64,000 nt of DNA from positions 124,001-188,000 of the forward strand of contig NZ_JBGFSP010000003.1 of the NCBI RefSeq assembly GCF_041227145.1. The letters run 5' to 3'. The notes under the pieces are model-generated. The model saw nothing but the letters and a program-made list of their open reading frames with translations, made no database searches and had not been told where the DNA came from. Of the stretch, positions 45,725-54,586 are shown one piece after another; positions within the stretch are counted from its first letter, which is position 1, and each line of letters starts with the position of its first letter. This DNA is from Bacteroides sp. AN502(2024) (GTDB lineage Bacteria > Bacteroidota > Bacteroidia > Bacteroidales > Bacteroidaceae). A program made the translations under genes and the position numbers.

Positions 45725-45871
45725 ACCATAAGACGTTATATTTCAATTAGATACAACGAAATTGTTGCAGATGGCAGATAATTACCATAAATATATTCTT
45801 TTGTATAGGAATCGGATGTAGGTTCCTCCGGATTACCCGGCTCGCATTGGACCGGATAAGGGGCAGTATGG

Positions 45872-46003
45872 CTATATTTTTATCTTAAATGAAAGAGCTA
45901 TGACCAAATCATTGGCAGCATGGTCTGCAGTCAATTTATATGCGAAGCGATGCAAATCCGGCCGTATCGCCAACATTCTTTTAGTAAAATCTACTTTTTC
46001 CAT
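45872..46003 (-). pseudogene. Relic of an ECF sigma factor gene (N-terminus only)
   Basis: From ATG 46001-46003 the frame reads MEKVDFTKRMLAIRPDLHRF, then AYKLTADHAANDLV, which is the start of region 2 of a Bacteroides ECF sigma factor. After NDLV it diverges (IALSFKIKI) and stops at 45872-45874. The rest of region 2 and region 4 are absent, and no continuing frame is seen downstream. A weak promoter-like sequence (GATCTTTG) lies at about 46034-46041. It is a decayed gene, perhaps the regulator of a lost SusCD-type operon. Confidence 0.65.
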
Positions 46004-46111
46004 CACCATATCTCTTTTATCTAACTAGTACGATACAAAGATCCGATTTTTTTTAATCACTATAATAACACTGGGCGTGCACCCCGTTTTAACAAATTTT
46101 ACATACAGAAA

Positions 46112-46143
46112 GTTTGTCAATCTAAAATCCATTAATAAATTTG
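46112..46143 (+). promoter_or_regulatory. Full Bacteroides promoter (-33 and -7) with no ORF directly behind
   Basis: TTTG at about 46112-46116 and TAAATTTG at 46136-46143, with about 20 bp between, match both elements of the Bacteroides consensus. Transcription should start near 46150. The next gene begins only at 46495. Confidence 0.6.
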
Positions 46144-46149
46144 CCTCGC

Positions 46150-46449
46150 ATATTTTCTGTTGCAAGTATGATACGGGCTTGCAGATGGGAATACATACAT
46201 AATTATAAGCGTTTATCTATGCTTATCCTTGACCTATAGGAATCTCGCAAATTCTTTCATTGGAGTCGAAGATGAAGCAATGGTAGATGCCTTTCGAGTA
46301 TGGTATTTTGTCAGAGACGGTTATAAGACCACCTCTGTATTTATCATACAGCGTGAGGCTTCAACATTACTCTTTCTACTCCAATGGGCAATGCGAGAGC
46401 CTCTATGGGCGGATTGAGTAACTGATACAGGTTCTCACGCTTTTTTTTT
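46150..46449 (+). ncRNA. Possible small RNA or long structured leader of the fimbria-like cluster
   Basis: About 300 nt between a good promoter and an intrinsic terminator hold no convincing gene; the one frame (46229-46417) needs TTG and looks unlike protein. GCGTGAG (46351-46357) and GCGAGAGCCT (46393-46402) can each pair with the same 3' segment, so alternative folds are possible. It could be a stable RNA or an attenuator for the fimbrillin gene at 46495. It matches no RNA family I recognise. Confidence 0.4.
46393..46449 (+). terminator. Intrinsic terminator/attenuator before the fimbrillin gene
   Basis: GCGAGAGCCT pairs with AGGTTCTCACGC (46429-46440, with a 2-nt bulge), and nine T follow at once (46441-46449). 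The loop is long, about 26 nt. The upstream GCGTGAG can compete for CTCACGC. Confidence 0.6.
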
Positions 46450-46494
46450 GCTAATCCGTTGAATCGTGAACCTTTCAACTAAATCATTAATACT

Positions 46495-48453
46495 ATGTCT
46501 AAGAAAAGATTGAATAGAATGGTGCGCGGTTTTGTTTGGTCTCTTCTGGCTGTTTTCATCTCTTGCTCAGAAGAAAAGGAATGGACCGTAACCGACGGTG
46601 AGGAAATCACTACCTCTGTCACCGTGGAAGTGCCCGAAGTATTCAGAACACGCGCGGTTCCCGCCGGCTATCCGACGGACGCTAAAAGCTATCTCGGTGA
46701 ATCGGGTTATCCCTCTATAGGAAATGTGGATCTCAACAAGCATCCACTTGCTTTCACAGTGGCCGTTTATGTTGAAAAAACTGTTAACGGCAACAAGGAT
46801 TACACCTTCGTCGACCAGCAATCAAGGCTCGATGTCAATGACGATAAAGCAGACTTTAATTTTCGTCTTATGAAAGGTCAGACATACCGAATCGTCGCCT
46901 ATGCCGACTTCAGTAAAAAAGAACAAGCAAATCTTGACAACATATCCATCGCTCCCGGACTCAATGATGAATTGAAGGACGCATTCTTTGTGACTCAGGA
47001 CTTTATAGCCGATGACAATTTGACAGTTGTTCTCAAGCGACCTTTCGGAAAACTACGTCTGATAGCTCGTGACTTCAGCACCTTTGCCAAAGGAGGAGTG
47101 TTGAAAATCGAGGAAATAAAAGTCACATACAAAGAAACTGTCACTGCCCTTGCAACCAATTCGTTCAACGCCATCACGGGGCAATTCAACGAAATCGAGG
47201 AAGGTATTAGCCGAGAATTTACAGCGGATCCTGTGATTTACCCAAAAGAACATGAAGGAGAAACAACCCCGTATGCCGCAGTGTTCACGATGTACCTTCC
47301 GGTAAATTTCGGCACAGAAGATACTTCAGGCAAGTATACCCCGGTCGAATCGGGGAATCCGGTACCCCAGTCGTGGATGCATCCTTTTGACATAGAGGTG
47401 ACATATAAAAATGAATCCGGTACAACTACCACAATCAAACGTTCTTTCGAGATTGACATCCCGATAAAACGCAACTGGCTCACTACCATTGATGCCGCCG
47501 ACTTCTGGACCGATAATTCCAGGATTACCGTATCTATCGACCACCGCTTCGAAGGATTCATCTATAAAGAGCCGGAGACATATTATGTCTATACGGGAAA
47601 AGAGCTGAGGGATGCGATCACAGCAATAGAAAAGACGTCTGAAAGAACAGGTAGGATTGTACTCGGGGCAAACATAACCCAGATTGGTGGTTATGGTGGT
47701 GTTGAAATTGGCTACTACTACAATAAGACATCACATCCGACTGCGGCTCCCTTTGAGAGCGAGGATATTACACTGGATCTGAACGGACACAAACTGACTA
47801 CCGATGTAATTCCACAATATGGCCTTGGGTTAATTAATGTTTACGGGCCGGTCACCTTGAGGATTGTGGATACAAGCCCCGATGCAAACGGTGTAATTGA
47901 AAGTCCGTGGGTGCCGGATGAAAACGGAAATAATAAAAGCGTTCAGACGATAATCGCATGGCGTTATGGCAGCCATATTATCGTGGATGGCGGGAAGATA
48001 AAAGCTCGTCCTTATTGGTGGTACGATGATGATCCTAATAAACCACCCACATCCGGGTATTATGAAACAGAGGCTATTTATCTGGGTGGTCCCATTAGAT
48101 ATGTCGGAAGTAAAACCGAAGGACATCTGGGGCTTGAGCCAAACTCTTTGACCATCAACTCCGGATGGTTTGAATGTGTTGGAATAGCTAATCCGGAATG
48201 TCTTATCAATCTCGAAAACTCGGGGCCGGTTGTGGATATTGATGGCAAAGACCAACCCGGACACATAGGTTACGGTAAGGTATATGTCAATGGCGGTTCG
48301 TTTGTAGAGTTCAACCCCTCGAATGGCGACAATAAGTCAGGCAATTACACTAACCAATGGGTCGATGACGACCACACCGTTTTGACGGAGACAGTCGAAG
48401 GTAAAACCGTTTACACGGTGATTCCCAAAAACTCACCCGAATATCACCATTAG
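46495..48453 (+). CDS. Fimbrillin-type lipoprotein (DUF6562-like) with C-terminal beta-helix-like domain
   Basis: The 652-residue protein has a lipobox (VFISC, about residue 20) and an N-terminal DUF6562-like fimbrillin region. That region includes TSVTVEVPEVFRTRAVPAGY and FNFRLMKGQTYRIVAYADFS (about residue 120), as well as LKRPFGKLRLIARDF and KRNWLTTIDAADFW. From about residue 370 the sequence changes to repeats such as GRIVLGANITQIGGYGG, SEDITLDLNGHKLTT and HIIVDGGKIKARPYWW, which read like a right-handed beta-helix. It is probably a surface or fimbria-tip adhesin anchored through lipid. It heads a set with the OmpA/DUF3575 and DUF5119 genes; a 19-bp hairpin follows its stop. Confidence 0.75.
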   Translation: MSKKRLNRMVRGFVWSLLAVFISCSEEKEWTVTDGEEITTSVTVEVPEVFRTRAVPAGYPTDAKSYLGESGYPSIGNVDLNKHPLAFTVAVYVEKTVNGNKDYTFVDQQSRLDVNDDKADFNFRLMKGQTYRIVAYADFSKKEQANLDNISIAPGLNDELKDAFFVTQDFIADDNLTVVLKRPFGKLRLIARDFSTFAKGGVLKIEEIKVTYKETVTALATNSFNAITGQFNEIEEGISREFTADPVIYPKEHEGETTPYAAVFTMYLPVNFGTEDTSGKYTPVESGNPVPQSWMHPFDIEVTYKNESGTTTTIKRSFEIDIPIKRNWLTTIDAADFWTDNSRITVSIDHRFEGFIYKEPETYYVYTGKELRDAITAIEKTSERTGRIVLGANITQIGGYGGVEIGYYYNKTSHPTAAPFESEDITLDLNGHKLTTDVIPQYGLGLINVYGPVTLRIVDTSPDANGVIESPWVPDENGNNKSVQTIIAWRYGSHIIVDGGKIKARPYWWYDDDPNKPPTSGYYETEAIYLGGPIRYVGSKTEGHLGLEPNSLTINSGWFECVGIANPECLINLENSGPVVDIDGKDQPGHIGYGKVYVNGGSFVEFNPSNGDNKSGNYTNQWVDDDHTVLTETVEGKTVYTVIPKNSPEYHH

Positions 48454-48465
48454 TCCCGATAGGTT

Positions 48466-48509
48466 ACGGTTTAGGTACGGTCGGCGGATTCCGACCGTAC
48501 CTAAACCGT
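48466..48509. other. Perfect 19-bp stem-loop between the first two fimbria-cluster genes
   Basis: The arms 48466-48484 and 48491-48509 are exact inverse copies (ACGGTTTAGGTACGGTCGG and its complement) around a 6-nt loop. No T-run follows, so it is more likely an mRNA-stabilising or partial-termination hairpin than a full terminator. It begins 13 bp after the stop codon of the fimbrillin-type gene. Confidence 0.85.
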
Positions 48510-48553
48510 GCATTAAGTAAGCTTACCGGTCACCGTTAAAATTCACATGCAAT

Positions 48554-49927
48554 ATGATTGATTACACCCGCTTACCATACTTTTTCCTGCGGTGCGTTAT
48601 ATCAGCGGTTTGCCTCATGAACGTCTTCATGGCTTTTGCGCAGGTACCTGCCGACGATACGACCAATCGCACTGACGAGAGGGTCGTGATCCGGCATATT
48701 CCTCCCGCTGTCGTCGGACGATATCCTTACGGCGTAACGTTTCTGAAACCCGAACAAACCGACTCTGTTCTCAATTATGCCGAAACCGAACTCGTACCTA
48801 TTATCTTCAAGCGCAACAAAACCGACCTTATACTCCCCAATGCCCGGCTCGACAGTATCGTGGGAGTGGTCAACCGTATACTCGATGACAGGGATGCCGG
48901 TCTTTCTTATGTATGGATCGGTGGCTCCGCGTCGCCCGAAGGTCCCGAAGCGCATAATGTCTGGCTCGGCAAGACCCGCGCCAGACGCCTTTATGATTAT
49001 CTCAAGACTCATACGGCCCTTCCCGACTCCCTTATCCGCATCGATAACCTGATGGAGGACTGGCACACGCCCCTTAGACTCATACGGCAGCAGCACTTTC
49101 CCCATAAAGACCGCGTGCTCGAGATCTGGGTAAATCAACCAGACAGCCGGAAGCGGAAGCGCGAGATCATGGCCATCGACAACGGTATCACCTGGGAATA
49201 CCTGATCGACAAAGCATTCCGTCCGGCCCGTAATGCCCGCATGGTGATCGTCTGCACCGCCGAAGATTCGACTGTGGTGATTCCTCCGTTACCTCCGATT
49301 GCAGGCATCAAAGAATATCCCCTCGCCCGACCGCTACCCATACCTGTCATGACGGTAGCTCCGGCGTATCGCGGACAGTTTGTTGCTGTCAAGACCAATC
49401 TGGCCGCACTCGGATTGCTCGTCGCTAACCTCGGCGTGGAGTTCTCTTTCGGTCGCGGATTCAGCCTCGACCTTCCGTTCTATTATTCTCCATACGACAT
49501 CAACTCCAAGTTCCGGGTCCGAATACTCGGAACCCAGCCGGAACTCCGCTACTGGCTGCGACGCGACTGGCCCGGAGATGGTCATTTCTTCGGACTGAAC
49601 GGCACCGTTGCGGGGTTTAACGTCTCATTCCCCGGTACTGACCGTTTTCAGGATCCCGAACGTGCACTTTGGGGAGTAGGTCTCAGTTACGGTTATGCCC
49701 TTAGCTTCGGTACCCACAGGCACTGGGGAGTTGAATTCAACCTGGGCACCGGATACATGAATTATCATCTCGACACGTTCGACAATGCTTACAACGGTAA
49801 ACTGATGCACACAGAGAAGAAAGATTACTGGGGCATCACCAGGATCGGTTTATCGCTGACATACAAATTCCGGTATCGGAAACAGATCACGTCTAAATCG
49901 CAGCAAAGGAGGCCGGAACATGATTAG
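48554..49927 (+). CDS. OmpA-like/DUF3575 outer membrane protein of the fimbria-like cluster
   Basis: The 457-residue protein has a signal peptide (LRCVISAVCLMNVFMAFAQ), an OmpA-like middle (FKRNKTDLILPNARLDSIVG and WIGGSASPEGPEAHNVWLGK, about residues 90-150) and a C-terminal DUF3575 beta-barrel part (VAVKTNLAALGLLVANLGVE, about residue 277) that ends in GLSLTYKFRYR. It probably anchors the surface structure through barrel and peptidoglycan. It starts 100 bp after the fimbrillin-type gene and overlaps the DUF5119 gene by 8 nt. GC content is visibly higher than in neighbouring regions, which suggests acquisition from another source. Confidence 0.8.
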   Translation: MIDYTRLPYFFLRCVISAVCLMNVFMAFAQVPADDTTNRTDERVVIRHIPPAVVGRYPYGVTFLKPEQTDSVLNYAETELVPIIFKRNKTDLILPNARLDSIVGVVNRILDDRDAGLSYVWIGGSASPEGPEAHNVWLGKTRARRLYDYLKTHTALPDSLIRIDNLMEDWHTPLRLIRQQHFPHKDRVLEIWVNQPDSRKRKREIMAIDNGITWEYLIDKAFRPARNARMVIVCTAEDSTVVIPPLPPIAGIKEYPLARPLPIPVMTVAPAYRGQFVAVKTNLAALGLLVANLGVEFSFGRGFSLDLPFYYSPYDINSKFRVRILGTQPELRYWLRRDWPGDGHFFGLNGTVAGFNVSFPGTDRFQDPERALWGVGLSYGYALSFGTHRHWGVEFNLGTGYMNYHLDTFDNAYNGKLMHTEKKDYWGITRIGLSLTYKFRYRKQITSKSQQRRPEHD

Positions 49928-51095
49928 GATACTATACATATTTTGGGGAATATCGGTCATACTCGGACTCTCATCCTGCCATAAGACCATCCACACCCAC
50001 CCGTGGGAAGAACCTGCAATCGACGAGAAAGCGATGCTCACGCTTCGCATTGACAACAGTGTGCCACAACTCGGAGCCGTGATCGACTATACGGTTTCCC
50101 CCGCCGTCATTATCTATTCCGACGATTTGCCGGAGAACATTGTCGCCCATACCCGTAATGCGGCATCCACCTCCGATGAGAACCCTGATACGCAGAAATT
50201 CCTCTTGCAACGGGCACATTCGCTGGCCGGGGCATTCAACGAGATCGCACCGTACATTCTCGACGGTGACAAATGGGAACTTCACTTGAAATACGAAGTG
50301 TATGCAGGTACAGCCGAACAGGTGAAGAAAGGGCTCATTAAGCCGTTTCACAGCGATGATATCCAATATCGGGCGGATGTGTCTCATCCCGAACATGATA
50401 TGGAAATAGAACTGCCATTCGGTGTCGTAACGATTATGGCCGTGGCTCATATCAAGCCTGTGGGAACTGACGACGACTGGTTTTACCAAACCGAGCCCTT
50501 GTATAATTTGATTTCCAATACAGACAAACGCCAGGGCGAGCACGACAATGTTTACCGGGATTGTTTTGTCGCCGGACAGGAATACCATATCGAACCAACG
50601 GGCATAGAGGGCAATATACAGCACATAACTGCCACCCTGACCCGCCCGCAAGGACGTTATATGGTAATTGCCGATGACTATGAGACTTATCTGAACATTG
50701 CCAGCACCGAGATTACGGACGCCGCTTCCCACATCTACTATCCATCGTATATTAACACGGCATACTCTGTGCTCGACCGCATACCCATCGCAAGTTCATA
50801 CGATTTCGGCTATAACTTCACCCCGTCGCTGGTTTACGCCGATGATTCCCCGTATGTACGCTTGGGCGACGACTGGTCGTTTGTCAATGGCAACCGCAGT
50901 AATTTCAACATTGACATCACCGTCAGCGACCAAAGAGACGACCGTGTCATCAATCACAATCCCGGTATCCTTGTACCTGTTTTTCCCGACCGTGTCACTC
51001 TTGTTGTAGGCCACTGGCTTACGAAAATCAATGAAGATGGTGGCGGAGTTTCAATCGACCCCAATTTCAGCGACGAGATTGTCATCCATTTCTGA
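49920..51095 (+). CDS. DUF5119 lipoprotein of the fimbria-like cluster
   Basis: The 391-residue protein has a lipoprotein signal (YIFWGISVILGLSSC) followed by HKTIHTHPWEE and beta-rich sequence, including QEYHIEPTGIEGNIQHITAT and YPSYINTAYSVLDRIPIASS. It matches the DUF5119 family that accompanies DUF3575 genes in Bacteroidota fimbria-like loci, possibly an assembly or tip component. It overlaps the preceding gene by 8 nt, so translation is probably coupled. GC content is again high, for example CGC- and CCG-rich codons. The function is inferred from neighbours. Confidence 0.75.
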   Translation: MIRILYIFWGISVILGLSSCHKTIHTHPWEEPAIDEKAMLTLRIDNSVPQLGAVIDYTVSPAVIIYSDDLPENIVAHTRNAASTSDENPDTQKFLLQRAHSLAGAFNEIAPYILDGDKWELHLKYEVYAGTAEQVKKGLIKPFHSDDIQYRADVSHPEHDMEIELPFGVVTIMAVAHIKPVGTDDDWFYQTEPLYNLISNTDKRQGEHDNVYRDCFVAGQEYHIEPTGIEGNIQHITATLTRPQGRYMVIADDYETYLNIASTEITDAASHIYYPSYINTAYSVLDRIPIASSYDFGYNFTPSLVYADDSPYVRLGDDWSFVNGNRSNFNIDITVSDQRDDRVINHNPGILVPVFPDRVTLVVGHWLTKINEDGGGVSIDPNFSDEIVIHF

Positions 51096-51176
51096 CCTCT
51101 GCCTTTTTGAAATTCATTTCCTTATCAGTTCTTCCACCCGCCACACCAGCCGGTTGAATGTGCCGGTACAAATGAC

Positions 51177-52544
51177 TTAGAACTTGTAGTCAATGCTAAG
51201 ACCAAATACTTTGTTGGTACGACTATAGACATTGGTACCAGGCAATCCCGTACCATTATAACTTGAGAATGCCTTCGTATAATCTTCGTAAGTAGTCCAC
51301 ATATAGCCGACATTCAAAGCTGCTCTTTCACTCAAATTCACCTTTGCTCCAAAGCCTAACGTATAGGAGTCGCAAGAGAAACTAGTATCAGTCTGAAAAT
51401 TATCAGACAATCCGTAATCAGTGATCTGTCCCCCACAACTTAACGTCAATCGCTTGTTTACATCCCACTCGATACCTGCCAAATATTCGTTAGTACCCTT
51501 AGTCAGAAACTTCTGCTTGCCATCCGCCATACCCGCTTTCTTGTCATCATAAAAGTGATATTCTACAGATGCACGCAACACTGGAAGGAATTCATAAGCC
51601 ACTGCCACCGAAAGCATGGAAGGAATATCATTCGGAGTATTGACACCGTCTTTAAAGCCACCTACCAAAGCCTCTGCTTCAGTCGGATATTCCAACTTGT
51701 GAGTTTTATTCTCAATATTCATGTTAGCCTTGAACTCATACTTAGCTCCCATGTTTAACTTGTTCCATTTGACATCCACACCTATCACCGGAACTAATCC
51801 CCAACCGGTCTGGTCACAGTCCAAAGCCAAATGCATCAAGTCCGTATCACCCACTTTAGCATCTAAGAAACCCTCATAGCCTCCCGAAAAATAATTCATA
51901 CGACCACCGGCAAAAGCCGAAAGCCAATCAGTTACCTTATAAGATAAGCCCAACTGTACAGAATAGATGTATTGCTTGCCATCCATAGCACTATTGATTT
52001 TATATTTGTCCGGAGTCATGATCGGTTGCCCTTGCGCCAGTCCCGCCAAACTCCCCTTAAAAATATTTGCCATAGCAGCTGATTCGAACATAGGCAGACC
52101 ATCATCAAACGATGCCTTCCCACCTCCGCCGGTGATAGCGAAGAAACCGGAAATCGTCCAATCTCCTTTCTTATAGGCTGCAAACACGCTAGGGATAATC
52201 GGTGCAGCAGCTTTTCCCTTATAATATTTATGAAATGGACTATCAGATTTTGTTGGTACCGGAATTCCATTGTTCATAGCAATTCCATTATAAGTATAGA
52301 AGCTGGCATCAATATTTCTCGTCTGAAAAGCACTCTGAATACTCAATCCCATATAGAAGCCATCATTCGGCAAAAAAGCTAAACCGGCAGGATTAGACAA
52401 AGCTCCGTCTATCTCAAAGGTAGCACCACGGGATAACATACGAAGAAAAGCAACGTGTTGATTAGTATTTGTCAGAAGACCTCCGGCAAAAGTTGGAATT
52501 GAAACGATTAGCATCACAAATCCAATCAAGGAATTTTTTCTCAT
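51177..52544 (-). CDS. FadL/OmpP1/TodX family outer membrane transporter
   Basis: The 455-residue protein has a signal peptide (LIGFVMLIVSIPTFAGG) and the FadL N-terminal hatch motif region (GATFEIDGALSNPAGLAFLP, about residue 40, with the NPA motif), then about fourteen amphipathic strands ending VFGLSIDYKF. FadL-type porins let hydrophobic compounds such as long-chain fatty acids diffuse through the outer membrane. It is monocistronic with its own promoter and convergent to the fimbria-like cluster. The exact cargo is unknown. Confidence 0.9.
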   Translation of the reverse strand: MRKNSLIGFVMLIVSIPTFAGGLLTNTNQHVAFLRMLSRGATFEIDGALSNPAGLAFLPNDGFYMGLSIQSAFQTRNIDASFYTYNGIAMNNGIPVPTKSDSPFHKYYKGKAAAPIIPSVFAAYKKGDWTISGFFAITGGGGKASFDDGLPMFESAAMANIFKGSLAGLAQGQPIMTPDKYKINSAMDGKQYIYSVQLGLSYKVTDWLSAFAGGRMNYFSGGYEGFLDAKVGDTDLMHLALDCDQTGWGLVPVIGVDVKWNKLNMGAKYEFKANMNIENKTHKLEYPTEAEALVGGFKDGVNTPNDIPSMLSVAVAYEFLPVLRASVEYHFYDDKKAGMADGKQKFLTKGTNEYLAGIEWDVNKRLTLSCGGQITDYGLSDNFQTDTSFSCDSYTLGFGAKVNLSERAALNVGYMWTTYEDYTKAFSSYNGTGLPGTNVYSRTNKVFGLSIDYKF

Positions 52545-52573
52545 CTAAATCTTTTTTTAATTATTTCGGGCGC

Positions 52574-52581
52574 AAAGATAC
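52574..52581 (-). promoter_or_regulatory. -7 promoter box for the FadL-like gene
   Basis: The minus strand reads TATCTTTG, a perfect -7 match, 29 nt before ATG 52544. Confidence 0.65.
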
Positions 52582-52749
52582 GATATTATTGCACATAAGA
52601 AATATGTTTGTGCATTTATTTTCGTTTAGCCACTTCCTTTAATTGATAAAACAAACTGTTTCTAATGAAACAATTACTTTTCAAACAATAGATTGATTAA
52701 ACAAATCAACCTGTTCCGGTGTTTCATATTATATAATATATAGAATAAT

Positions 52750-53754
52750 ATGATGACCTATACAATTGCATTTTTCGGCACAAAGCCTTATGACGAGTCT
52801 TCTTTCAATGACAAAAACAAAGCGTTTGGGTTTGAGATACGCTATTACAAAGGACATCTGAACAAAAACAATGTACTACTGACACAAGGAGTGGATGCTG
52901 TCTGCATCTTTGTGAACGACGTTGCCGATGCAGAAGTAATCCGCATAATGGCCGCCAACGGAGTCAAACTTCTGGCACTACGTTGTGCGGGATTTAATAA
53001 TGTAGATTTAAATGCTGCTGCCGCTGCCGGAATTACCGTAGTACGGGTTCCTGCCTATTCTCCTTATGCCGTTGCGGAGTACACCGTAGCTCTTATGCTA
53101 TCGCTAAACCGGAAAATACCCCGTGCCTCCTGGCGTACCAAAGACGGCAATTTCTCCCTGCACGGCCTGATGGGATTCGATATGCATGGAAAAACAGCAG
53201 GTATTATCGGCACAGGAAAAATAGCGAAAATACTGATTCACATCTTAAAAGGGTTCGGAATGAACATATTGGCCTACGACCTCTATCCGGACCATAACTT
53301 CGCCCGCGAAGAACAAATTGTTTATACTTCATTGGACGAACTATATCACCATTCGGATATCATCTCCTTACATTGTCCGCTCACCGAAGCCACCAAATAC
53401 TTAATTAATGACTACTCCATCAGCAAAATGAAAGACGGAGTAATGATCATCAATACCGGCCGTGGACAGCTGATTCATACCAATGCCCTGATCGAAGGAT
53501 TGAAGAACAAAAAAATAGGTTCTGCAGGACTGGACGTATACGAGGAAGAGAGTGAATACTTCTACGAAGATCAGTCCGACCGTATCATCGACGATGACGT
53601 GCTCGCCCGTTTACTTTCATTCAACAATGTGATCGTCACTTCTCATCAAGCCTTTTTCACACACGAAGCGATGGAGAATATTGCTACGACCACGCTGCAA
53701 AACATAAAAGATTTTATCAATCATAAGCCTTTGCCCAATGAAGTGAAGAAATAA
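52750..53754 (+). CDS. ldhA: D-lactate dehydrogenase (2-hydroxyacid dehydrogenase family)
   Basis: The 334-residue enzyme reduces pyruvate to D-lactate with NADH. It has the LdhA N-terminus (YTIAFFGTKPYDESSF), the catalytic Arg region TGRGQLIHTNALIEG, the NAD-binding GIIGTGKIAKI (about residue 150), the catalytic Glu/Asp segment GLDVYEEESEYFYE and the catalytic His in VTSHQAFFTHEA (about residue 297). It starts with two Met (52750 or 52753). It is the first of four plus-strand genes that end with a VOC/glyoxalase protein, which suggests a link to lactate or methylglyoxal handling. Confidence 0.9.
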   Translation: MMTYTIAFFGTKPYDESSFNDKNKAFGFEIRYYKGHLNKNNVLLTQGVDAVCIFVNDVADAEVIRIMAANGVKLLALRCAGFNNVDLNAAAAAGITVVRVPAYSPYAVAEYTVALMLSLNRKIPRASWRTKDGNFSLHGLMGFDMHGKTAGIIGTGKIAKILIHILKGFGMNILAYDLYPDHNFAREEQIVYTSLDELYHHSDIISLHCPLTEATKYLINDYSISKMKDGVMIINTGRGQLIHTNALIEGLKNKKIGSAGLDVYEEESEYFYEDQSDRIIDDDVLARLLSFNNVIVTSHQAFFTHEAMENIATTTLQNIKDFINHKPLPNEVKK

Positions 53755-53841
53755 ATCAGTCGTCTTCCTCCTTGATTTCGTCGATTTTTCTTGGTAACTC
53801 CAACCAGAATACGTAATATTGCAGCTATAAATAGTCAGCTT

Positions 53842-54573
53842 ATGACACTGGATTATATCTATCACAGCGGTTTCGCTATCGAAACAAAAGGGGTAACCGT
53901 TATCATCGATTACTACAAAGACTCTTCCGAAACGGAGCATAGCCGGGGAATCGTACATGATTATCTCCTGCAAAGGCCGGGTAAACTATATGTTTTGGCC
54001 ACCCATTTCCATCCCGACCACTTTAACCGGGAGATATTGACCTGGAAAGAGCAACGCCCCGACATTCAATATATTTTCTCCAAAGATATCTTGAAGGCTC
54101 ATCGTGCTAAATCCGAAGACGCTTTCTATATAAAAAAAGGAGAAACATACGAAGACGAGACCATCCGTATCGATGCCTTCGGGTCAACGGATGTCGGCAG
54201 TTCGTTCCTGCTTCACCTGCAAGATTGGAGTATTTTTCATGCCGGTGACTTGAACAACTGGCACTGGAGTGAGGAATCTACCGAAGAAGAGATCCGAAAA
54301 GCCAATGGTGATTTCCTCGCAGAAGTTAAATATTTAAAAGAAAAAACGCCTAACATCGATTTAGTACTATTCCCGGTGGACCGGAGAATAGGAAAAGATT
54401 ACATGAAAGGGGCCAAACAGTTCATCGAACAAATAAAAACTACTATATTTGTGCCCATGCACTTCAGCGAAGATTATGAAGGGGGAAATGCGCTTCGTAG
54501 TTTTGCTGAAAATGCCGGATGCCGTTTCATCAGCATCACCCACCGGGGTGAAAGTTTTGAGATTACCAAATAA
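53842..54573 (+). CDS. MBL-fold metallohydrolase
   Basis: From ATG 53842 (MTLDYIYHSGFAIETKG) the protein has 243 residues. It has the HxHxDH motif in ATHFHPDHFN (about residue 54), the conserved Asp in FHAGDLNNWHWSEES and the final His in FVPMHFSEDYEGG. It is of the UlaG/YhfI-like branch with short loops; the natural substrate is not clear. It lies 87 bp after ldhA and 13 bp before the DUF4468 gene. The frame upstream to 53791 is rejected because the family starts at TLDYIYHSG. Confidence 0.85.
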   Translation: MTLDYIYHSGFAIETKGVTVIIDYYKDSSETEHSRGIVHDYLLQRPGKLYVLATHFHPDHFNREILTWKEQRPDIQYIFSKDILKAHRAKSEDAFYIKKGETYEDETIRIDAFGSTDVGSSFLLHLQDWSIFHAGDLNNWHWSEESTEEEIRKANGDFLAEVKYLKEKTPNIDLVLFPVDRRIGKDYMKGAKQFIEQIKTTIFVPMHFSEDYEGGNALRSFAENAGCRFISITHRGESFEITK

Positions 54574-54586
54574 ACACATGATAATT

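Noticed and set aside
46229..46417. 62-residue frame before the fimbrillin gene
   Set aside because: It needs a TTG start, has no ribosome binding site and overlaps the structured leader; composition does not look like protein.
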